This document shows positions 22,350 through 34,208 of a DNA stretch of 64,000 bases, in pieces. The stretch spans positions 13,952,001 to 14,016,000 of the forward strand of contig NC_079879.1 of assembly GCF_029227915.1 (NCBI RefSeq). The letters run 5' to 3'. The notes beneath the pieces are model-generated. The model saw only the letters and a program-made list of their open reading frames with translations. It was not told the origin of the DNA and ran no database searches. This DNA is from Hydractinia symbiolongicarpus. Taxonomy: Eukaryota; Cnidaria; Hydrozoa; Anthoathecata; Hydractiniidae. The position numbers were made by a program, and so were the translations under genes. Position 1 is the stretch's first letter. Every line of letters starts with the position of its first letter.

Positions 22350-24590
22350 GATTTAGGAAAATGCTTGCATCAATAATTTCTTAAATTCAATAAAATTTTC
22401 GGTGTTTCTAATATTCATATTCAATTCAATGCGGTGGAATGATTCTAGTTTTAGTTCGTTCGTGTTGCTCAGTTGGAGCGATGATAATGCATAGTAAAGG
22501 AGTAACGGTACGACCATAGATTGATAAACAGTTTTAGCAGCTTGTAATGTCAGCATCGAACGAAGTTTTACAAGTAATCGGAGTCTTCCTGACGTTTTTT
22601 TTATGTGCAATATCGAAATTTTTGTTCTTATTTAGTGTACCATCGATCACCATTCCAAGATATTTATAATTAACGCATGTTGTTAGTGTGCGACCTTGAA
22701 ACGTGATGTTGAGACTACCCTTGCATTTTGCTAATATTTGCTTGGATCCAAAGAGCATTGCCTCGGTTTTACCCTTTTTGAAATTTAATATAAGATCATT
22801 GTCATTACACCATTTCTCGGTGGATGTCATGTCGATTGACAGTTTTCTTTCAATTTCAACTAATGATTTGTCACTGACGTAAATTAACGTGTCATCAGCA
22901 TATTTTATAATCTGACTGTGCGAAAGAACCAATGGTAAATCATAAATATATAATGAACAGTAACGGACCAAGAATGGATCCTTGCGGAACACTATTCAGA
23001 ACAAAATTAGGTTCACATAATGAATCGTTATACAAGACTTGATGCTGCCGACAAAACAAATAGTCATAGTAAACCAAGCAAGCTCTGCATCATTAACACC
23101 ATATAATTTTATTTTGTGTTTAAGCTGAGAGTGACCAATCGTATCGAAGGCCTTGCATAAGTCAATGAAAATAGCACCAGCTAATCCATTATCATTAAGG
23201 AGGCTATTGTCTTCCATGTAAGTGTATAATTGCTCATTAACGATTTTTTCGATAACTTTTGAGGCAGCTAGGATAACTGATATGGGTCGATTGTTTTCAA
23301 TATCGCTTTTTGAACCACTTTTTTAAACTGGGATAACTTTTGATTTCTTCTAATCGCTCGGAAACACTCCTGTAGTTAGCGAGATATTGATTATATGCGT
23401 CATAGGTTTGCAAATTTTCTCTGCACAATCTCTCAAAAATGAAGGTGGAATGTTATCTAGTACCGCACTCACGGTTATTCATTTCAGATTTGATTTCGGA
23501 CGTGATCCATGGACATGCTCTTCCGCGAATCTTTTTTATGACAAATGGTGCAACGTCATCAAGCACTTCAGTTAGCTTAGCTTTCATAGAGGACCAGCAA
23601 CTGTTGACATCAGTGGAAAGATAAACGCTAGCCCAGTTTTCAGCTTGCAAGCGTTCATTTATATCATCTTTATTATAATTTTTATAGTTACTACAGTAGA
23701 TTGTTTTTGGTTTTGATTTTGCAGAGTTCATTTTTCTAACACCGCCAATCATTTCACGGTCGCTAATTGCTGAAGCGATAACGACAGTTGCTTTAATAAC
23801 CGATGGGTTGTTAGTCATGAATACATCAATTAACGTTTTTGTGTCGCCATGAATTCTCGTGGGTTTTTTAATTATCTGCTTCAGTCCAAAAGAACTTAAA
23901 ACTGATTTAATGTCAACATGGTCGTTTGGTTTCAAGTAGTTCAAGTTATTATCACCAATGAGAATTATCTCTTTATTTTGGTTATTGTCAGTAGCATTAA
24001 ATACTGCACAGTTCCAAATATCAGAGAAATCTTTATGTAGATACTTGGAACCATCAGGGGGTTTGTACATAACGCAAAACAAATAAGATGTTTTTGGAGG
24101 CATTATTTCTATCCAGATTGATTCAATATTTTTAACCTCTAAGTCTTCATGCCTTTTCCAAATTATCAGATCTGAAATGTATATCCCAACACCTCCGCCT
24201 TTGCCTGTAACTCTTGGTTTGTTAATGAATTCGTAACCATCAATATGATACAGTCCCCTATCTCCGTCTGTATGAGTTTCAGAAAGGTCAAAGTTGTCGG
24301 TTTTTGAGAAGCTTCGTAGAAATACACGAATATGGTGCAAATTATTCCATAGACCTCGAACATTTTGATGAAAAATTTTAAGTCCACGAAGATTAACTAA
24401 CCTTTGAGTCTCCAGTGAAAATCTTTCGCCGACAGGATCAGGACAGGTTTCGATGTCACCAGATAAAATAAGTAAAATCTGTAGCATGAATCTTATGTCA
24501 GGTTTTCTGTAAATATTGGCTTTCCCTTTCAAATTACATGAAACTAGTCGTTCGCCTGTGGAAAAATCCACGGGTTCGCCCGTCGCAGCT
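22350..24590 (-). pseudogene. CR1/L2-like LINE with degenerate 2A motif, broken
   Basis: Minus strand. About 24500 down to 24430 encodes LLILSGDIETCPDP, a decayed form of the 2A-like DxExNPGP motif known near the start of some CR1/L2-type elements. The AP endonuclease follows: FHQNVRGLWNN, GGGVGIYI, VMYKPPDGS, IGDNNLNYL, ISDREM. The frame then breaks at about 23465, directly before LDNIPPSFLRDC. Some 150-200 codons between endonuclease and RT therefore look deleted. RT pieces remain: ENNRPISVI, FIDLCKAFDTI, IKYADDTLIY, NDNDLILNFKKGKTE and NYKYLGMVIDG (about 22670). Frameshifts lie near 23330, 23000, 22990 and 22600. The codons upstream of 24545 come from a mini-Helitron, not from the LINE. 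Confidence 0.85.
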
Positions 24591-24657
24591 AAGCTACCAT
24601 TTTGCGTGACAGACAGACGGACGGACGGACAGACGTATACGGGCATTATAATATAGA
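24544..24657 (-). mobile_element. 114-bp minimal Helitron-like element
   Basis: On the minus strand: A|TCTATATTATAATGCCCG at one end, then a GTCTGTCCGTCC tract. An 8-bp stem hairpin follows (24555-24562 with 24567-24574, loop of four A on the plus strand), then 7 nt and CTAG|T. All Helitron end signals are present in 114 bp. It abuts the 5' side of the LINE and contributes in-frame codons to its longest open frame. Confidence 0.7.
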
Positions 24658-24682
24658 TATACACAATCTGTTTGATCCACAA

Positions 24683-26895
24683 ACGTTCGAAGTACCTCCG
24701 GTGGTAAAATAGTTTGTACTGCTAGTTTCTTCAAACATGTTTCAGAAATTATGCTGACGGTAATTGCGTAGGCTATTTCAATATCAGATTCACACATTTT
24801 AAATTTGTCAAAAGCTTTTTTGACCCTTGTAAGTATGGGGCATAAAGTGCCCGCGGTTGTAACTTTTGTTCAGTTTGGTTTTAAGTGACAAAACTTGGCA
24901 CAAAGAAGCATCAATATGTTGTGACTGAATTAGTGACAAAATATTTAGGTTGGCATGTCATCACAGGAAGTGATGACGTCATAATGAGCCAATGGTTGAA
25001 GAAAACATGTCTTTCTTGGAAATTCTTGTTCTTTTATCTTTTTTAAAACTATTTACAGTACTAGTCATTAAAAAAGTAATATAAGAATGTAAGATATTAT
25101 TAGGAACATTAACAGGTGGTATAAAGACAAAGGATTTCTCTAAGGAGAAAATGGAAATCGATCAGAATTCAAATCTTCAAGAAATTTTTTTGAAAAATTT
25201 ATATTTGAGAACCTTTGTGTTAGTAGCTGTTATGGAATAAAACTTGGTATATATATTAACACTTAGGTCAGTAGCTACTTAATATAGACAATTTGTATTG
25301 ACATGGGACAAAATGACCTATGACGTTATCATATGACAATAGAAATAGAGAAATAGAAAATTACAACCATTCTGGCCTGTAAATTACCAATATTCCGGTC
25401 TGCAAATTACACGGTATGCATGTCAATATTGTATGATGACTTTTTGTCACTATCACATACATAATCCCATATTCATACAACTGGTTAGTTTAGAAAGCAT
25501 TTATTTTTAGCACTAGAATAAAAAAGTTGATATGACCACCTGCCAAAAAGGACAAAGTAACATTGACAGGACAATTTTTGGAAATATTTTTTTTTATTTT
25601 CCGTCCAATAAATAAGTCCAATAAATGCTAGGAAAAGTCACAAAATTTCAGGTAACTAAGTTTCCGATATTAGGTCTCTTCTTTGCACATTGCTTTTGAA
25701 AAAGTTCAACCACATTCAACTTGCATGCAATGCAGATAGTATGCGCACATATTTCGAAACTTTTAAACCCAAAGCAAATTTCACAACAAGTTAAAACGTT
25801 TTTAAAGTAATTTAATTTTCTGTTAATTTGAACTGTGAATGGTTGTTTTTCGTTTTTAGCATTTTTCACATTATATGTATCGTCAAATCCTTTGATGAAC
25901 GTACGCCTTGCTTCGAATAAACCAACATATCATCTGTGATATCTTAGGTTGAAAACACAAGAAAATATTGATTTTTATTAAAATAAAACATCGTCGAAAA
26001 AAAATTATTAAATTATAAAATAAGGGTATCGGGTCTCGGGTAACGGTATCAGGGTAATGGGTCTTGGGTATCACATAGGGTGTCGGGTCCCACTTTTCTC
26101 ATATGCCATTTGGTAAAGTCTAAATAATTAAAATGTGCTAATATTGTTGCTGACGTCAGCATGGCCATTTTTTACGAATTGTCTAAGACTGTAGGTTTTT
26201 ATGTTTGCTGTTTGCTTTTTCGCACCTTGTTTTCTTGGGTGTGGTCATGTATTTTTTGCTTAAAATTCACTCTGTAAAAGCGTGAGGCGTGGCATGTGAT
26301 CGCATGACCTTTGTGTTTCTTGTTCACATTGAATTGTGAATTGTGTTTTGTTTATGCATACGAAAAAAACACGCAAGCTCAGAATAACAATGAAACATAC
26401 TAATGCGCTACGCCAGACTCTGCGACAAGTTTTGATACAATTTAAACTTATCGAAGCGGATTGTGTTATTTTGCTACTACCATATATACACCCTCTTTCG
26501 GTTCAGATGGTTTAAATATTTTTTGATCTTTTCGACGCTTTTTTCTTAAAGCTAAATTCCAAACACAGTTCTTTGTGAAGTGGCCGCATGACATTTTCGA
26601 TTTTTTTTCTTCAGGACCTATAGATTGGCTTAAATGTTTATAAATAGTTTTATTGTATTAGAAAACTAGTGTTTTTTTTAAGCTATAAAATTTCTTTGTA
26701 AAAAACGTGCCTTCCTACTCCCGATGTCCTTCTCGATGTTGACAAAGTAATTGATTTAAAACTTGTTTGCCTGCGGATGGTTATACAAAAGAATCTTACA
26801 CCAAAAACTTTCTGTTTTTAAAAAGATTTTAACTAAATGTGGAGATAAATTCAAAGGTAAAAGGATAAGATAGTTCACAAAGAGAATTAGAAAAG
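24683..26895. other. Non-coding stretch upstream of the MFS pseudogene
   Basis: AT-rich DNA with no supported gene. A 73-codon minus frame at 25648-25869 has five Cys and the pattern TCCEICF, HTICIACK, but I do not recognise it. GGGTATC/GGGTCTC-like simple repeats occur at 26025-26095 and a GCTGACGTCAGC palindrome near 26152. Confidence 0.4.
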
Positions 26896-27294
26896 ATGGG
26901 ATTAAAAAGATTTCTGTTAAATTTGTTTTATGGTGATACTGTGAGCCCACTACCACACGTGGTCATAGCTGTGCTGTTCGTTGTTATGGTATGATTTTCT
27001 TTATTTTACATTAATTTATATTTTATTCCGTCTGTTTCTACCATATACCATACGCCAAACCCGAAACAAGGACACCTAAGCAAAAAGGTTTTCCGCCAAG
27101 ATACAAATTTACGAAATACGTCACAACAAATTGTACCGAATGTGTTATATTATTACTTCCTTTTAGTTGTGTAATGTCTTGACAATAACAATGGTATTTT
27201 CTTTTCTTCCAAAATTTGTAAAGGTAATTCATTTATTCGTTCATTTGTGTTGATGTGTTGATGTGTTCATTCGTTTATTCGTCCATTTGTCCAT

Positions 27295-27400
27295 TTGTTC
27301 ATACATTCATTCATTCATTCATTCATTCATTCATTCATTCATTAACTCATTCATTCGTTTATTCATTCATTTATTTATTCATACATTTGTTCGCTTATTT
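27295..27400 (+). repeat. (ATTC)n microsatellite
   Basis: A tetranucleotide run in intron 2 of the MFS pseudogene, imperfect at both sides. The intact copy lacks it. Confidence 0.8.
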
Positions 27401-28138
27401 TTGACTTGTTGATTTACTTCTAACTTTAGTCCCTTAGAACTTCCGAAGTAGACACTGGTGAGAAATAAGATATTAAATTTATTTCTAGCTGTTGTACACG
27501 TTGTACTCTTTATTAATTTTAAGATAAGATAATACTTATTCGAAATTTTCTTTCAGGATATCATGCTGGTTTAGTTGCTTCGTCATTTTCTGTAGAACGG
27601 TCCATATTCAGGTGGGTTTATTTTATACATTTGTTATACAAGTGATATGATATTTTGACTTTTGTGCGGTTAAGTTAGTGTATCTTTTTCCTAATTTGCC
27701 CCTAAATTGATAAATTTCCACGAATCTACTGTTTGAGCAGTAGATTCGCGAACAAACTCGAAATATTTCAGCAAACTGAATTTAAAACAAAAACACTAAA
27801 CATTTGATTCTTTTTATTTTAAAAGGAGAAGTTTAATTAAAAATGATTCAAAACAGACGAAAGGTATAAGCTCTACAAAATATGTTAGTATGTTTATAGT
27901 CTCTTGAATGGTAGCTTGAATCGACAAAATAGCATAATGCATATGTATTTTTTAAGACTTTACATACCATAATGCTTCATATAAACCCCTTCTTTTATTA
28001 GACACCAGAAGAATGCACCAGTATCTTATTAATAATTTGTCTTTCTTACTTTACAGTGATCTATCCGCAATTTTTTAGAAACCAGGGGGTTATTTAATCG
28101 AAAACCTTCATTATAATTTTACCTATAATCATAGTAAT

Positions 28139-28223
28139 AACCCCCATCCAAGTAAATTTTATCACTTCGTGCTAACAGGGCGGCAGACATGCACGAATTA
28201 ACGATCTGGGAAATCTGTACGAC
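28139..28223 (+). repeat. Dispersed repeat, copy 2
   Basis: Matches 12678-12765. It lies in intron 4 of the MFS pseudogene. Confidence 0.55.
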
Positions 28224-29696
28224 AGCCGAAAACCTGAGTACCGTAGACCCGTAGTTTAATAGAATGATCTACTTTCTATTTAGTTTATTGTGGGGCTATC
28301 CTGCCGACGTGAAAGGGAAAAAAACATTTTGTTGATTTCAGCTACTGGTCTCATGTTGTCAACATTGGCCTTTGCATTTAGCACAGGTTTTTATTGGGCT
28401 TTAATCACAAGATTTATTCAAGGCTCATTTATGGATATGTTTTAAACACGGATAACTGGTTGAGATTTACTTTACCTGGTAGGTATATTCTTCCGGTGAA
28501 AAAATGGTCATTTGGTCAAAAGTAAATCTTAGGCCTGAAACAACACAGTATAACACTTCGTAACAACCATAATGACTGCTAGAAGAGCATATGATAACTT
28601 GTGAGAACATATAACAACCTGAAAACTTTTTAAAATTATAGCTGCGTTCTTAAGTAAAAGTGCATAACGTTATGCTTCGATTAAACACCCGGGATTTTTT
28701 ATAAATATATTTAGTATTGGGGTATTTGAATCATCGACCATATATTCTCTTAATATTTAGATTGGTTCTTTATGAAGATGATTATCAGTCTGAAAATTTA
28801 AAATTTCTGTTTGACGTCTTGAACAAATACCTCTATAAAAGGTCTATTAAAGGGGGATTCTCATTGAAAAATCATTAAAAATGGCGGCGTATTCGAAGCA
28901 TATCGTTCGGTACTACTAAACTAACCATTAAACTCCAAGGGGTTTAATTTAATAATTGTCAGAAATAACTTTAGGGTTGAAGCTTGGTGGAAAGGAGTTT
29001 AATAAATTGGCATTTGTTTGAATTTCCCGCTATTTTCGTTTTCCTTGTTTTTTATGTGTTTGTGTGTTTCTTGAAACTGATCTTTCCATTATTGAAACAT
29101 GCACCCACCGAAATGATTTTTTGCTTCGTAACCATCAAACTAGAACCATTTTTTGAATTAATTTGAATGTTTTTCCTCATGCAAAACTAATTGACATGGA
29201 ATGTTACTTTTAATCTCCGGTCTATCCACTTGACCTCAGCACCTCACTTTTCGTAAGAGGAAGACATTTATTATTTATTAATGTTACAGGTTTGGTAGCA
29301 GTATCGAAATCAATCTTGGTTGACCTTTGTGACGATACAAAAGTAGCTATTGGCATGTCATTCCTAACTACTTCGTTTACTACAGAACTAATCTTTGGTC
29401 CAAGTGTTGCCGGTAGGAAATAAAATTCGTAACACACATTTATTTGAGACCAATGTTCAAATTTCCTTTTTTTTCAGGATTTTTGGCGTTTCCAACGGAA
29501 TATTATCCAAATGTATTTAAGAAAGGTAGCTATATTGTATCTGTTTTTAAAAACACATTATTTTTACATCAAGGAATTCTTCTTCAAATTTGTTGATTTT
29601 ATTTGCAACATTTTAGATTCTTTGTTTGGTCTATTTGGTATTTTACTCCCTAACTTTATTATTGTTATTGGAATTGCTATTTCTCTCGTCTTTATT

Positions 29697-31576
29697 GATT
29701 TCCGCCGGGTAAGGCGGAATCTTTAAAATCGCATTGGAAGATAGAGAGATAGGGACCACCTAGAGCCTGGACGCGCGGTGTCCAAGATAAAGTATTTACC
29801 CTGGGCTTGGAAATTGTTCAATTTCTTAAAAGCCAATAGAAATGCGTTATTTGATTTTTTAGCCAATAGGATCTTAGATTGTCTGAATTTGACATTCATG
29901 GCTTCCTGCGAGGTTTTTTTTCGAAGTTCTTCTAGTTCTAGGTCCCACAGGCCAAAGTTTCTTGCCCAAAATAGTCGGTTACCGTTTGTCTTGATATGTT
30001 TAAAACTCCAAATCATTTTTTGGCAAAACAGGATGTTTGGTGGTTTGGTCGATGAGAGTTCTCAGGAAAAAAAAATTCTGTATCTTTTAAGCTAGCTAGT
30101 TTGTTACTTAGCTATGTTAAAGTGATTTACATTTGCGATTCTTCAGAGTGTTTAAAGCTCTTATTTAAGCTACGCAATTCCCTAGCATTTCTGCCCAACT
30201 ATAAAACAGCCTTCCTTATATGTAGTTAGGGATCAAACCCATTACCTTTTTTCAAATATCTGGTGAGCAAGTGAATGACTTACAGTTTGGGAACCAAAAC
30301 TGATGATTAATAGCCTAAAAGGTGCAGTAGTTTTCAGGAAGGTTTGACTGGTTTAAGCCACATTTGCATGTATGGACTATTGCAAATAAAGTTTCACATA
30401 AAGAACGTAAAATAAGTTTTGTCTTATATTTAACATGACCATCGTTAAAATGCAACATCAGCAGCAGATCAGAATTACAAACTTTTACAGGCAAATCTAC
30501 AGTGAATTTTTCTGATAATATTCTTTATGAACTTTGTGAAAAGGGCTGTGTACTTTTTTCTATTAAGATAACAAGTCCTTCATTAATCGTTCATTTTGTT
30601 TTGTAGACGAATATTCAAAAAAAAACATTTTTTTCAAATTTGAATCCTAAATCGAACATTTTTTCTTATATATTTTGGCCTATGGACCGTTACGTTGTGT
30701 TACAAGCAAAAATTTTTGCTCTAATAACACCGTAAATACGAGCTTAATTTGCATGTAAGTGTGTCGTAACTTATACGTAAAAAACATATGAATGCAGCTT
30801 TAAAAAAGCACCAAGTATACTGTATTTACTCTAACAGATTCCCTGTTATTCCCACCTCAAGTAATCCCGCCTTTTTTACCATGGTTTGTAAAAAATATTT
30901 CTGCCTTTTCAAAATTTGCATACATTATCTGTGAAAGAAATTTTTGTGGAACAAAATGAAGTTTAGTCAAAATGAAGTTTAGTCTTTCTAGGGCTTTCAA
31001 TATATGAAAGTAAAATTTTCAATAAGCGCCAAGTTTCTCAATGTGGTTTTCGATTAGGCGCCCCTTTTTATCAGGTGGGCGCTTATTCCAGTGGGGGCGC
31101 TTAATAAGTGCTAAGCGCTTATTGAACTGTGAGGAAATTACCTAGGCGCTTATTTGAGGGGGGGGGGGGATTGGGGGGGCTTTAAAAATGCTGGGCGCTT
31201 AATCGGATGATTACGGTATGTGTAAATCTGTATATTTTTGTTATTTATTCAGATGTAATTAAATTAAAGTATATATAGATTGCGTTATTTTTCGCCCATA
31301 TTAAATATTTTTCAGGCCAGGTTACTTTAACCCCTGTTTTTTTAATATAAAAACAACGTTATAAGAACATGAACCTCAAAACCTCAGACTAAAATCATTG
31401 TTTTACAACTAAAACTACTCAAGAAATGGAATAGTCAAAAAGCCTTAAAAAGCGGTTAAGTCACATAGTTTTGCGCAATCAATCATTTATCCTGTTTTTA
31501 AATTAGAAATCTAAGACTTAGGTCGATCTTTAAACGTTTTGCTCTGAGGAAAGTTTTTCTTGACAAGGCGGAAATC
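29697..31576. mobile_element. ~1.9-kb insertion splitting exon 8 of the MFS pseudogene
   Basis: Exon 8 reads CTCGTCTTTATT up to 29696 and resumes GTCATTTATATACC near 31598. The intact copy has these joined. The insert begins GATTTCCGCC (29697-29706), mirrored by GGCGGAAATC (31567-31576). Its left part (to about 30010) belongs to a repeat with GGCGGAATCTTTAAAATCGC and GAGCCTGGACGC, also seen near 15083-15240. The right part holds repeated GGCGCTTA motifs (31050-31210) and a poly-G run. No transposase is seen. About 20 bp between 31577 and the exon are unexplained. Confidence 0.65.
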
Positions 31577-33202
31577 TTTAAGCCTTAAGGCTTCTTGTTG
31601 TCATTTATATACCTAAGGATAAAAGGTAGGAATACTACAACTTCTTTTTAATTCACCTAAATTATTTGTAGTCACAATATTCATAATCACGAAACCTAGA
31701 CGGGTTTTGCCTTTAAAGATACCTACTTCGTACCAAAATTTTTCTAGTTGTAACTAGATTAATCCATAACCTTACTAAAAATCTCCAAATTAATGTTGTT
31801 TTCTTGTTTAAATGATAATAATGTTTTATTCAGGAAAGGTACTGGTGAAAAAGCGCATTTGAACAGCTCATCAGAACACGACAAAGAATATATTACTCCT
31901 GCTCACCATGGAGATGATTATTGCAACTAATCCATCGACAAAACATCACAAAACACGAAAACGTACAAATATACACCTTATTAGTAATAGAACCAAGTCA
32001 GGACGGTGTAACAACACGAGGCTTAAAAAAGTCAAAAATATGGCAGCTCTTAAGATAATCTTCACCTTTAATTATTGTGTCTGTGTAAAAGTAAATTATA
32101 CGAAATTCTCAGTGTTTAGAAAAATTTAAAAATACACCACAAAAACGTATCAATTTAACTCGCAAATTTCAGAGTTGAATCTTTGACTACAAATTTACTT
32201 TCTCCAGTAGAACTAAGGAAGCGGTTATAAGCAGTATATTGTATGGTACATTTTTAATTGCAGCTGTTGGATTCCATGAAATGTTTCCCTTGTACGCTGC
32301 TTCTTCAAAGTTATACAGTAAGAATCTTTTCAAGTCGCCTTATCAGAAAAATACAGAAGACCCACGAGTTGTCTTTGTTATGAAATGAAACCCTGTTTTT
32401 AAATGGCTTTGACTTTACAACTAAACAGATTGGACTGGCACTTTTAGCTATAGCAATTTTTATTCCTATATTTTAAATCATTGTTATATCAAGAGTACGT
32501 TTTCGTGCTTATCAAAATATTTATCTATCATATAATATTGCCAATTGGGAGAATTTGAAGTAAAGTTAGTACTATATATCATTAAGTAAATTTGAACTGT
32601 GTATTTACTAAATACATGCTCTTTTTATAGTTGACACGGAGGCATGGACCACGAAAGGTAAAAAAAAAGAGCTTTTATTGCAAATTATTTATTTGTGTGA
32701 AACTCTTATATCTTATTACTTTATTTCATTTGTTTTAGCTGTTTATTGGAAGCACGCTGGCAATGGCTTTCTCTATATCATTACTGCCAACTTTAGCACC
32801 TATAAGCAACAAGTATAAATTTTCTATTTGACGTATTCAAATCATAAACTGCAATTAGTTAACTGTCGGCAATTGCTCCTTAGAATCGTTTTCTGGTTGT
32901 TGTTGATTGCAGTGCTTTTTTTCACTCGTGTTGCAATATGTGGTGGCTATCTCGCTGTCAATATCCTAGTAAATAACTCAGTTACTTCGGAACTTCTTGG
33001 AATAGCTAATGGGCTTGGCACGACAATAGCATCTGAAACCCTATTATGTACGGTTCAATTTTAACGGCCACCTTAAGAAGACTTTTCTCTCCTGAAAGTT
33101 ATTTTAATGATAAAACAAATGCAGATATTAAGCAGAAAGTTATTTTTTTCTTACCTATAACATCTCACTGTTGAGGAGTAACCTCTTCCCATCTGGAGGC
33201 CC

Positions 33203-33541
33203 TTGGTGGGGGAATTTTTACAATGCAGGCATGAGCCATCTAACGAGGTGGACGGAAATACAATAGCAATAATAAGAAATGATTCTTTACAAAATGAAAG
33301 CATTGCTGGACACATGCCACAAAACATATTCCAAATATGTTTCATGTTCTTGAAAGTCCCGAGCACTTCGATTACAGCTGAGGTTTGTGGGAAGAGGGTT
33401 ATTCGTGGAGGTGGATATGGTCTGGAAATACCAGTTATATATAAGTTTTATGGACAACTAAAGTTGATTGACTGGTTTGCGAATAAAATTGAGGCTGTAA
33501 AAGCCGACAATTCTTGTAAAGTTTCAAAGTGTTTAAAATAA
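33203..33541 (+). CDS. HIRAN-like domain ORF, probably mobile-element derived
   Basis: A 112-codon open frame with CRHEPSNEVDGNTIAIIRND, then IAGHMPQNI, then FLKVPSTSITAEVCGKRV and GGGYGLEIPVIYKF. This resembles the HIRAN fold (REP-N-x-D-x-NAI, then GHVP), a DNA-end or modified-DNA binding module. Stand-alone versions are frequent in cnidarian genomes and often look repetitive. Frames upstream of the Met could extend it (LPIWRPLV), so the true start is uncertain. It begins about 23 bp after homology to the MFS gene stops inside intron 14. Whether it is expressed is unknown. Confidence 0.5.
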   Translation: MVGEFLQCRHEPSNEVDGNTIAIIRNDSLQNESIAGHMPQNIFQICFMFLKVPSTSITAEVCGKRVIRGGGYGLEIPVIYKFYGQLKLIDWFANKIEAVKADNSCKVSKCLK

Positions 33542-33599
33542 CAATTTCAAAATTATTCAATTTTTTATTATTTTTGTGTGCTGCTCCCTAATTTTTTAA

Positions 33600-33795
33600 A
33601 CTGTCCGCTAATTGGAAAGAAAAAAATCTATAGTTGCCATTTCGTGCAAAAGAATCCGCTAATCAGAGTGTCCGCTAATTAAGTGTCCGCTAACTAGAAA
33701 GTTTTTTATGAGACTTTGACCAGAAAACGGCCGTTGCATGGAAAAAGTGTCCGCTAATCAGAGGTGTCCGTTAATTAGAGAGAATACTGTATCTA
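33600..33795. repeat. Remnant of a DNA transposon with TCCGCTAAT repeats
   Basis: Five copies of GTCCGCTAAT-like motif end with GTGTCCGTTAATTAGAGAGA and ATACTGTA, like a pogo-type terminus. The opposite end is missing. Confidence 0.5.
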
Positions 33796-34208
33796 TTTTT
33801 AGAATCAATTTTCTTTATTAGGCGGAAGATCTTTTTCGCTCTTTTTTCATCAATCTTTCACAACGACAAGTTAAAATATTTTATTTTTTCCTACGCTCTG
33901 GTTAGTGAGGTAGTATGATGTTTCTAATAATGTTACATTCTGTTTATCTATTCGACCATATTTCTGATGACTGTAATTCGATTTAGTCGTAGTCTGTGTT
34001 TCTTGGACTTTAATGTGTGGCAATCGCGAAAGTTTAATTATGTAATGAAAATATTCTGTCTCCATTGTTCACATTTTTATAACGAAACTTTAAAGGTAAA
34101 CTTGCGAAAAAACTGATCACTTCCTTTGTAAGAACATCATGAGCACGTCCAGAAAGTGTCGCCTATAGAGAGGTGTCTACGTGAAAGTTCTTATTTAACA
34201 CCTTTAAA

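Larger units (their letters stand above)
26896..33036 (+). pseudogene. ZIFL-like MFS transporter, decayed duplicate
   Basis: Colinear with the intact gene at 43413-49695. Exon equivalents are: 1, 26896-26988; 2, 27167-27223; 3, 27430-27457; 4, 27557-27611; 5, 28284-28434; 6, 29290-29412; 7, 29478-29525; 8, about 29615-29696 plus about 31598-31627; 9, from 31834; 10, 32211-32317; 11, about 32403-32494; 12, 32631-32657; 13, 32739-32812; 14, 32884 to about 33036. Disabling changes: a 1-nt deletion in exon 5 and its donor GT changed to AT; exon 8 split by about 1.9 kb; Tyr-to-stop in exon 9 (about 31928) with a deletion after it; exon 11 acceptor AG lost, Gln-to-TAA, and donor lost; end of exon 14 lost; exon 15 absent. 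Exons 1-4, 6, 7, 10, 12 and 13 remain open, so decay is recent compared with the duplication. Confidence 0.9.

Noticed and set aside
24166-24387. Separate small minus-strand protein
   Set aside because: It is another frame of the LINE endonuclease region.
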